Shown: piece by piece, positions 7,512 to 12,996 of the stretch | Layout of the letters: each line of letters starts with the position of its first letter | Position numbering within the stretch: position 1 is the first letter of the stretch | Assembly (NCBI GenBank): GCA_025354065.1 | Contig: JANXNM010000232.1 | Coordinates: forward strand, 1 to 12,996 | From: Synechococcales cyanobacterium 340R_concoct_173_sub | Lineage (GTDB): Bacteria > Cyanobacteriota > Cyanobacteriia > Leptolyngbyales > Leptolyngbyaceae | Length of the DNA: 12,996 nucleotides | Reading direction: 5' to 3' | Notes under the pieces: model-generated | Seen by the model: the letters and a program-made list of their open reading frames with translations, nothing else | Database searches by the model: none | Told to the model about the DNA's origin: nothing | Made by a program: the position numbers and the translations under genes

Positions 7512-7805
7512 CTATATCTCTTTATATTTTGAACTGAGTTCAAGAGCATTACAGAAGCTATTAAGACTATTCAACAAAGCGTTGGAGTAAGGATAGGCAT
7601 CATCGCGTTCATCTTGAAGACGAGTATATAAAATCAATTTTGGCTCTGAAATTAAATGATCTTTCGGAACATCTAAGCCTGCTTCAGTTAACCTTGTTGC
7701 TGCGATCGTGACTAATAATGCACTCACAGTATTCATGTCACCACGCTGAAGATCAAGTAATCCTGGTAGAATTGATTCCGCTCCCGGCAGCTCATTTAAA
7801 GTCAT
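7512..7805 (-). CDS. Small conserved-looking protein, partner of a dead nucleotidyltransferase gene
   Basis: A 97-codon frame of unknown function. The ATG at 7805 is preferred over an in-frame TTG at 7880, because 7806-7880 is better explained in another frame as the C-terminus of the upstream pseudogene. The two then overlap by 14 nt (7792-7805), the arrangement of a translationally coupled pair. The product begins MTLNELPGAESILPGLLDLQ and has no signal peptide, membrane segment or metal motif. Later features are TVSALLVTIAATRL, an EPKLILY segment and YPYSNALLNSLNSFCNALE near the end. The pattern (an LPG..GL.DL..G start, a LL..IA..RL core, an NAL...L.SF..AL end) resembles small proteins I associate with nucleotidyltransferase-fold neighbours, possibly toxin-antitoxin-like. 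That link is inference from pattern and context. No strong ribosome binding site is seen. Confidence 0.6.
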   Translation of the reverse strand: MTLNELPGAESILPGLLDLQRGDMNTVSALLVTIAATRLTEAGLDVPKDHLISEPKLILYTRLQDERDDAYPYSNALLNSLNSFCNALELSSKYKEI

Positions 7806-8301
7806 AACTGATTTCTGCGAGATTACTTTCATAACATTCAATAAATTTCTCGACTCTTGTTCTAAGGAGAATAGGATCAAGGGAAGGAAAACGGATTAAT
7901 TCGGGTTCAATTGCTTAAAAAAAATCTTGTAAGTCTTTCAAAGAAAATAACTTCTGTTGGTACATAGATTAAACATCACTAATGTCACGATCGAAGCCTC
8001 TAGATAGTTTAGATAGTGCTTGGGCTATAGAGTCAGTGATAGAACGAGATTTTATCTTGTATACTAATGAATACGCTCCTTGTCACGCCATCATGGAAGC
8101 GGAGGCAAAAAATTCTGTGGAGAAGTTAGTTCGATATTGATATTCAATTCTTGTTTTATTTTAGCGATCGGTTGGAAAATTTCTAGCGGTTCAGGATCTA
8201 GACAAATATCGACATCAACTGTAGAACTACACCATCCATGCAATAAGTTATTGTGTTGTGGAAGTCTAACGAGATGTTCATGGAAAAAAGTTTCTGTCGA
8301 T
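7792..8301 (-). pseudogene. Degraded nucleotidyltransferase-like gene (DUF6036/AbiEii-like)
   Basis: Stringing three minus-strand frames together recovers a recognisable protein. Segment 1 (about 8301-8094) reads HEHLVRL, then LLHGWCSSTVDVDICLDPEP (the nucleotidyltransferase S-T-x-D-x-D region, 8205-8225 for STVDVDI), then KQELNIDIELTSPQNFLPPLP. It stops at TGA 8093-8091, where the family has the Gly of PGW, and WRDKER follows. Segment 2 (8071-8036) reads FISIQDKISFYH in a shifted frame. Segment 3 (8034-7792) reads DSIAQALSKLSRGFDRDISDV and continues to AIEPELIRFPSLDP and a final TGA. It is interrupted by TAA at 7971-7969 and at 7917-7915. The proposed start ATC (8301) would need to have been ATG, and a T6 run at about 8287-8292 suggests another shift; residues before LLHGW seem deleted. 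A purine-rich AAGGAGG precedes the start. The family name is my recognition, not a search result. Confidence 0.75.
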
Positions 8302-8395
8302 GTCCTCCTTAACTTAGATTACGGTATCCTAAACCATACAAGCTCATCCGATCGCCTGTCGCTCAAAACTCTAAAATCCGATCGTCCACTCAACC

Positions 8396-9415
8396 ATGTC
8401 CCTCAAGCTCACCCAACACCTCGCATCTCCTCTAACGATCGGCCATGGAGAAAACGCTGTCACGCTTTATAGTCGAGTTTTACAGTCACCCTTATCAGGT
8501 GTAACAGATCTAGTATTTCGGCGGTTGGTACGGCGACATGCACCAGAATCGATGATGTATACAGAAATGGTGCAGGCTGCGAGTTTACAGCATTTAAAAG
8601 AAACACCGATTATTATGGATATTGATCCAGATGAACAGCCCATTAGTATTCAATTGTTTGATTGTCGTCCAGATTTTTTAGCATCAGCGGCGGTGAAAGC
8701 TGTAGCTCAGGGTGCAGATACAATAGACATCAATATGGGTTGCCCTGTAAACAAAATCACAAAGAATGGCGGCGGATCTTCTCTATTGCGTCAACCAGAA
8801 TTGGCCGCGCAAATTGTTCGTGAAGTAGTAGATGCTATTAATGTCCCAGTTACCGTTAAGACCCGCATTGGTTGGGATGATAACGAAATCAATATTTTAG
8901 ACTTTTCACAACGATTGCAAGATGCGGGAGCCGAAATGATTACGGTTCATGCAAGAACTCGGGCACAAGCTTATAATGGGCCTGCGGATTGGGATTGGAT
9001 TCGTCAAGTTAAAGAACAATTAGATATTCCGGTAATTGCAAATGGCGATATTGATTCCGTGGAGTCTGCAATGAAATGTTTGGAAATCACGGGAGCGGAT
9101 GGTGTGATGTGTTCGCGGGCGACGTTGGGTTATCCATTTTTGGTGGGAGAGGTTGATTACTATCTAAAACATGGGATTGAAAAAGTAAAGCCAACCACTA
9201 TTCAAATTCTTGAATGTGCGGCTGAACATTTACAAATGCTAGCAGAATACAAAGGCGATCGTGGCATTTATCAATCGCGAAAACATATGACTTGGTATTG
9301 TAAAGGATTTGCAGGTGCCAATGAATTGAGGGCTAACTTGAGCCAAATTCGATCGGTTGAAGAAGGACAGACTTTGATCAATAGTGCTATTCAAAAGTTG
9401 AAGTCACAACTATAA
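8396..9415 (+). CDS. dusB: tRNA-dihydrouridine synthase (Dus, NifR3 family)
   Basis: This FMN-dependent enzyme reduces specific uridines in tRNA to dihydrouridine with NADPH. The 339-residue protein is full length. The N-terminal TIM-barrel shows LQSPLSGVTDLVFRRL (29-44, flavin-binding region), YTEMV (55-59) and PISIQLFD (82-89). The catalytic cysteine is Cys116 in NMGCPVNK (113-120), followed by a GGGSSLLR loop, VTVKTRIGW, VHARTRAQ and VIANGDI, then GADGVMCSRATLGYPFL, which binds FMN phosphate. The C-terminal helical domain contains YKGDRGIYQSRKHMTWYCKGF, the tRNA-binding part. QLFDCRPDF in place of the common QL.G..P is, from memory, usual in cyanobacterial members. The start is ATG at 8396 without a clear ribosome binding site; a longer frame running in from 8080 is an artefact over the neighbouring pseudogene. 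The Dus subtype (A, B or C) is uncertain, so the symbol is a best guess. Confidence 0.94.
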   Translation: MSLKLTQHLASPLTIGHGENAVTLYSRVLQSPLSGVTDLVFRRLVRRHAPESMMYTEMVQAASLQHLKETPIIMDIDPDEQPISIQLFDCRPDFLASAAVKAVAQGADTIDINMGCPVNKITKNGGGSSLLRQPELAAQIVREVVDAINVPVTVKTRIGWDDNEINILDFSQRLQDAGAEMITVHARTRAQAYNGPADWDWIRQVKEQLDIPVIANGDIDSVESAMKCLEITGADGVMCSRATLGYPFLVGEVDYYLKHGIEKVKPTTIQILECAAEHLQMLAEYKGDRGIYQSRKHMTWYCKGFAGANELRANLSQIRSVEEGQTLINSAIQKLKSQL

Positions 9416-9501
9416 TAAGAATATAGTCCCCAACTGACTGTTAAACTAGATAGAGTATAGAGATTAATTTGATATGCCATAAATAATCATCACCCCTAAT
9501 T

Positions 9502-10380
9502 ATGATTTTCATCAATCCCAGAACAGATTTTGCGTTTAAAAAGATCTTTGGATCAGAACAAAGTCATGATATTTTAACTAGTTTTCTAAATGGGATTCTC
9601 TATGCAGGAGAACCAATGATTCAAGATTTAACTATCATTAATCCTTACCAAGCACCGATCATTAAAGGACTCAAGTCTACATACCTCGATATTAAAGCTG
9701 AATTGAAGACAGGCGAAATGGTCGTGATTGAAATGCAGGTTTTGAACGTAGCAGGTTTTGAAAAACGTATTCTATACAATGCCGCCAAAGCCTATTCTGT
9801 CGAACTCGCTGAAGGACAATCTTATGCAAATCTAAATCCAGTCATTGCGTTGACTATTACCGATTTTGTAATGTTTGACGATATGGAGCAGTACCTCTCT
9901 CGCTTTATGTTACAAGAAAAAGACTGTTTAGTAAATTATCCAATTCAGGATTTGGAATTAGTCTTTGTCGAATTACCAAAATTTAAACGATCGCTCTCTG
10001 AATTAGAAAGTTTAAGCGATCGATGGATTTATTTTCTACAACATGCGCCAGATTTGGAGACCATTCCTGAAAAAATGGCTGAAATTCCCGAGATGAATCA
10101 GGCCTTTGCGATCGCCAACAAAGCGACCTTGAGCCGTGAAGAGCTTGATGAGCAACATCGTCAATCATTCTTCATACACGATCAACGAGGCGTTGCAGCT
10201 AAAGCCTTAGAGCAAGGAATAAAACAAGGAATTGAACAAGGAATTGAACAAGGAATTCGAGAAAATCAGGTACAAACGGCACTTCGTTTATTACCGATTT
10301 TGGATAATGAGACGATCGAACAAACGACAGGACTGCCGATCGGCGACATTGAAAAACTCCGTAATCAATCGATTGACTAA
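9502..10380 (+). CDS. Rpn-family PD-(D/E)XK nuclease / putative transposase-like protein
   Basis: A 292-residue member of the PDDEXK_2 / Rpn family (TIGR01784-like), proteins linked to recombination-promoting DNA cleavage and common in many copies in cyanobacteria. The hallmark start is NPRTDFAFKKIFGSEQSHDIL (5-25). The nuclease core shows Asp63 in STYLDIKA and the E-x-Q pair Glu77/Gln79 in VVIEMQV, then RILYNAAKAYS (about 89-99). So the catalytic D...ExQ is intact. A helical part continues to about residue 235, followed by the tandem QGI(K/E/R) repeats (about 238-253) and a tail typical of the family (TGLPIGDIEKLRNQ). It lies 86 bp after dus on the same strand, probably with its own weak promoter. 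No inverted repeats typical of an insertion sequence flank it, so it is not a complete IS. Cellular role unknown. Confidence 0.9.
   Translation: MIFINPRTDFAFKKIFGSEQSHDILTSFLNGILYAGEPMIQDLTIINPYQAPIIKGLKSTYLDIKAELKTGEMVVIEMQVLNVAGFEKRILYNAAKAYSVELAEGQSYANLNPVIALTITDFVMFDDMEQYLSRFMLQEKDCLVNYPIQDLELVFVELPKFKRSLSELESLSDRWIYFLQHAPDLETIPEKMAEIPEMNQAFAIANKATLSREELDEQHRQSFFIHDQRGVAAKALEQGIKQGIEQGIEQGIRENQVQTALRLLPILDNETIEQTTGLPIGDIEKLRNQSID
10108..10115. repeat. HIP1 palindrome (GCGATCGC)
   Basis: Exact HIP1 octamer within the Rpn-family gene, in the codons for FAIAN, about 100 bp before its tandem repeats. Confidence 0.9.
10213..10260 (+). repeat. Four in-frame 12-bp tandem repeats in the Rpn gene
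   Basis: Four copies of CAAGGAATTGAA with small changes (copy 1 ends AAAA, copy 4 ends CGA) encode QGIK-QGIE-QGIE-QGIR. The unit is a multiple of three, so copy-number change by slippage lengthens or shortens a charged helical linker without breaking the frame. Such GI(E/K)QG repeats are a habit of Rpn-family proteins. Confidence 0.9.
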
Positions 10381-10384
10381 TACA

Positions 10385-10417
10385 GGTTCCTGAATAACTT
10401 GCTACATTCATAGAACC
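10385..10417 (+). other. Weak stem-loop after the Rpn gene
   Basis: GGTTC (10385-10389) pairs with GAACC (10413-10417), and GAAT (10392-10395) with ATTC (10406-10409) inside it. It begins 5 nt after the stop codon. No T-run follows, so if it acts in termination it would be inefficient or of another type. Confidence 0.3.
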
Positions 10418-10533
10418 GAAGGCACTATCCACATTAAATAAATAAGTAATTTTTGCTCTAAATTCCGATCGCTAAGTCCCTCACAATTCATTCTTCACCA
10501 TAGAAACCCCTCGAATTAATCTGTCATGAAATT

Positions 10534-10568
10534 TTGCAGGTTTTCATAAAACGAGTACTCTTATGTAC
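10534..10568 (+). promoter_or_regulatory. Candidate promoter with overlapping NtcA consensus upstream of the DUF3352-TPR gene
   Basis: TTGCAG (10534-10539), a 16-nt spacer and TACTCT (10556-10561) form a plausible sigma-70 promoter, with transcription starting near 10568 and ATG at 10597. A perfect GTA-N8-TAC (GTACTCTTATGTAC, 10555-10568) covers the -10 and predicted start. NtcA bound there would be expected to block rather than activate the promoter. As an activating site it would place the start inside the coding region. One such match per about 4 kb is expected by chance. Confidence 0.4.
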
Positions 10569-10596
10569 AGATCACACAACTGCTCTTGGACTTTTT

Positions 10597-12996
10597 ATGA
10601 CGACTCGCCGCGCTGCCTCAATTCTTTTGGGTTCACTTCTCACCTCGATCGCTGCAACCCTTACTCTGACCGGAATTGCTAGCGCCGAAACCATCGCAAA
10701 ACCCATCCAGTTTCCAGCCGTCAGTCAACTTCTCCCAGACAGCATCGTCGGCGTTATGTTCGTCAACCCCGAACCCCGACTGTGGCAAGACCTCACCAAA
10801 TTTAATACCTTCCCACAAGACTTCACCACGCCCAGCTCGATGTTCTCAAATCTAGCATCTGGTCTTAACTATCACGGCGACATTGCCTCATGGATCGGCG
10901 GACCTATGGGCAACGTCATTATGCTCAATCCAGACCAAACCAAAACCACCTACGCCACGATCGCCCCCGTTAGAGACCCTTTGCAAATGCCACGGTTCTT
11001 CGATCGCATCAGACGCAGCCGAGACAAACTCCCCACCACTCGCCTCTACAACGGCACCAGCATTCTCTTTTGGGCACCAGAAAGCGTTCCCGATTTCTTC
11101 TCTGAAGCATTAGAAGCATCACAACAAGACCTCTCAAAGGATGCTGCCCCGATCGCCAAACCCGCTACATCCAACCCGACAGGCAAACCCGATAAAACAA
11201 CAAAAAAAGCAGGGGAGGCAATAAAAAAAGCGCGTGAAGAAGAAAATAAAATTTCCAAATCAGAACGACCAGAACCGATTGCACCCCCAACCAAACCGAA
11301 AAAAACGATCGAAATCGGTGGATTTGCCGCCGCCTATTTAAAAAGCGGATTTGTCATCACCTCAACTGACATCAGTACCATTCAGCAACTCATTGATGCC
11401 GAAGCCAAACCCGATCGCCGTCTCTCCAGCGTCCCCGGCTTCCAACGCATGATCTCCGACGATCGCTATCCTACAGCCCTAATCTCCGGCTATGCCAACC
11501 TCGGCAACTTGATTAAAAGCAATCAAATCAATACCCCCTACCCCTTAAAAGCATTTAACAATTTCCCACTCTTCCAAAACCAAACCCCCGATCAACTCAG
11601 TCAACTCATCAACAGCGGCTCCGACGGATTAGACGGATTTGTCTGGGCCATCCCCGAAGGCATACAAGCCCAAGTCGGTATCCATTTCAAATCCGCAATC
11701 CCCAATTCATTCATTCAAACCGTCAACAGCCCCAATGCCCTGATTTCAAGAGTTCCCGCTGTCAACTACGGCATGAGCGGCAGCACAAACCTAGCATTTT
11801 TCTGGCGCGCCCTCACCACTGCTTTAGATGCCAATCCAACGACTAAAAAAGGACTAAAAAGCTTCCGAGACAGCAGCCAGAGCGTAGTGGGCATCGACGA
11901 TCGCGACATCTTTCCGTGGATGGACAAAGAATATATCGGGTTTGCATTCCCCAGCCAAGGGAGCGTCCTGAAACAATTAAATCCCAAACTCGCGGTCGGA
12001 TTTGGGGCATTTTTCCAAACCAGCGATCGGCCTGCTGCGACGGCTGCATTCAAAAAAGTCGAAACCGCATTAATCAAATTATCCAAAGGTGAATTCAAAG
12101 TAGCTACCCGCACGATCGACGGCACAACGCTCACCAGTTGGGAAGTTGCAGGCCCGACCAAACCCAATAAATCAAAACCCAACAAATCAACCCAGCCAAC
12201 CCCTAAACCCGTCAGCTTATTTGCTTACCAATGGACCACTCAGGACACCCTTGCTATTCTCAGTGGAGCCGATACTGCAAATAATCTCCTGCCCAAACCA
12301 TGGCGACCGCTGGACCAAGCCAAACATTTTCAAGACGCGATCGCCCCTCTACCCAAACAAAATATGGGTTACGCCTACCTTAACCCACCTGCTCTGCTCG
12401 CCCTGGGAAATGAATTTGGCCTGACAAAAATGTTGCAACCCGTAAGTACTAAAGACGACCAAGAACTAGACTTGATTACTATGATCAGCAGTGTGTTTAG
12501 CATCGCTGGCACTAGCGCACTTCAGCCCACCCAACTTACATCCGAAGGCTACGTTAGACTGGCAACCCGCCCAATTCCAAAACTCACCGCACAACAATTC
12601 ATCGATCGTGCCAATCTAAAAGCTGAGAATAATGATGGAGACTGGGCTATTGCAAACTATACCCGTGCCTTAAATTTAGAACCTAATAATGCCGATGCCT
12701 ACTACGGTCGTGCTACTGCTCAAACAAATGCCAGAAATTATTTAGGCGCAACTGAAGATCTCGATCGCACCATTCAACTTGAACCCAAAAAAGTGAATGC
12801 TTATCTCGATCGTTCCAAATCAAAACAACAAACCTATGACTATCTCGGATCATTGACCGATGCAAATAAAGCGATTGATTTAACCACCAAACCTGAACTA
12901 AAAGCTAATGCTTATGAATTGCGATCGGTTGCACAATTCAATCAAGGTAACTACAAAGAAGCTCTGAATGATTTCAAAGAATCAACACTATTAAAT
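10597..12996 (+). CDS. Exported DUF3352-like protein with C-terminal TPR repeats, 3' end cut
   Basis: The frame is open for 800 codons from ATG 10597 to the window edge. Residues 1-30 look like a signal peptide (MTTRRAASILLGSL... ending ASA before Glu31); the RR pair leaves Tat export possible. Residues 31 to about 640 resemble the cyanobacterial DUF3352 family: LLPDSIVGVMFVNPEPRLWQ near the start, and YPTALISGYANLGNLI and WAIPEGIQAQVGIHF later. Two Lys/Pro-rich linkers interrupt it (about 180-236 and 518-540). From about residue 665 tetratricopeptide repeats follow: RANLKAENNDGDWAIANYTR, ADAYYGRATAQTNARNYLGA, VNAYLDRSKSKQQTYDYLGS and a fourth unit, ANAYELRSVAQFNQGNYKEA, running into the edge. 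TPRs bind protein partners, so a periplasmic or surface scaffold role is inferred. No catalytic motif is visible; DUF3352 function is not established. Codon choice is more C-ending than in the Rpn gene upstream. Confidence 0.8.
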   Translation, partial: MTTRRAASILLGSLLTSIAATLTLTGIASAETIAKPIQFPAVSQLLPDSIVGVMFVNPEPRLWQDLTKFNTFPQDFTTPSSMFSNLASGLNYHGDIASWIGGPMGNVIMLNPDQTKTTYATIAPVRDPLQMPRFFDRIRRSRDKLPTTRLYNGTSILFWAPESVPDFFSEALEASQQDLSKDAAPIAKPATSNPTGKPDKTTKKAGEAIKKAREEENKISKSERPEPIAPPTKPKKTIEIGGFAAAYLKSGFVITSTDISTIQQLIDAEAKPDRRLSSVPGFQRMISDDRYPTALISGYANLGNLIKSNQINTPYPLKAFNNFPLFQNQTPDQLSQLINSGSDGLDGFVWAIPEGIQAQVGIHFKSAIPNSFIQTVNSPNALISRVPAVNYGMSGSTNLAFFWRALTTALDANPTTKKGLKSFRDSSQSVVGIDDRDIFPWMDKEYIGFAFPSQGSVLKQLNPKLAVGFGAFFQTSDRPAATAAFKKVETALIKLSKGEFKVATRTIDGTTLTSWEVAGPTKPNKSKPNKSTQPTPKPVSLFAYQWTTQDTLAILSGADTANNLLPKPWRPLDQAKHFQDAIAPLPKQNMGYAYLNPPALLALGNEFGLTKMLQPVSTKDDQELDLITMISSVFSIAGTSALQPTQLTSEGYVRLATRPIPKLTAQQFIDRANLKAENNDGDWAIANYTRALNLEPNNADAYYGRATAQTNARNYLGATEDLDRTIQLEPKKVNAYLDRSKSKQQTYDYLGSLTDANKAIDLTTKPELKANAYELRSVAQFNQGNYKEALNDFKESTLLN
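12337..12344. repeat. HIP1 palindrome (GCGATCGC)
   Basis: Exact HIP1 octamer within the DUF3352-TPR gene, in the codons for DAIAP. Confidence 0.9.

Noticed and set aside
7806..7880. TTG at 7880 as the start of the small minus-strand gene
   Set aside because: An in-frame stop lies just upstream and these 75 bases encode the C-terminus of the nucleotidyltransferase-like pseudogene in a different frame. ATG at 7805 gives a natural 14-nt overlap.
7983..8138. A 52-codon plus-strand frame starting MSRSKPLDSLDSAWAI
   Set aside because: It looked protein-like, but the opposite strand over the same bases reads the nucleotidyltransferase family pattern in order, so this is its reverse shadow.
8080..8472. 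A 130-codon plus-strand frame running into dus
   Set aside because: It overlaps the pseudogene antisense and then dus in another frame. Dus starts at 8396 with conserved barrel motifs close behind.
9502..10380. A complete insertion sequence around the Rpn gene
   Set aside because: No terminal inverted repeats or target duplication were seen at its borders, and Rpn proteins occur as stand-alone genes.

Overview
The window is cyanobacterial chromosomal DNA. Its main content is an oxygenic-phototroph-type nitrate assimilation cluster: a ferredoxin-type nitrate reductase and an NrtABC nitrate/nitrite ABC transporter. The highly iterated palindrome HIP1 (GCGATCGC) occurs four times exactly, against roughly 0.2 expected by chance, and its CGATCG core is frequent throughout. 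Gene starts mostly lack strong Shine-Dalgarno sites, as is common in cyanobacteria. The genus cannot be fixed from this piece.

Layout. Positions 1-7036 (minus strand, read right to left) carry narB, then nrtA, nrtB and nrtC; nrtC runs off the left edge within a few codons of its expected end. narB and nrtA each have their own NtcA-type promoter candidate, and the nrtA one has textbook geometry. The nrtA leader can fold into a long two-part hairpin. An inverted-repeat, MITE-like element sits between nrtA and nrtB. Positions 7037-7511 are AT-rich and gene-free apart from the narB promoter and a 14-bp tandem repeat. Positions 7512-8301 (minus strand) hold a decayed two-gene module: a nucleotidyltransferase-like pseudogene with at least three stops and at least two frameshifts, overlapping an intact 97-codon partner of unknown function. 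Positions 8396-10380 (plus strand) carry a tRNA-dihydrouridine synthase and an Rpn-type PD-(D/E)XK nuclease/transposase-like gene with an in-frame 12-nt tandem repeat. From 10597 to the right edge an open frame of 800 codons encodes an exported DUF3352-like protein fused to C-terminal TPR repeats.

How the genes work together. NrtA, a lipoprotein, captures nitrate/nitrite outside the plasma membrane. NrtB forms the channel, and NrtC (with NrtD, expected just beyond the left edge) powers and gates it. NarB reduces the imported nitrate to nitrite using ferredoxin. The next enzyme, nitrite reductase (nirA), is not in the window. The usual cyanobacterial order is nirA-nrtABCD-narB, so narB upstream of nrtA is a rearranged layout. 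The right half shows no functional link to nitrogen assimilation, except a perfect NtcA consensus overlapping the likely promoter of the DUF3352-TPR gene.

No CRISPR array, tRNA, rRNA or complete insertion sequence was seen. The least explained items are the nrtA leader hairpin with an embedded short reading frame, the repeat element inside the transporter operon, the tandem repeat beside the narB NtcA-like site, and the orphaned partner of the dead nucleotidyltransferase.
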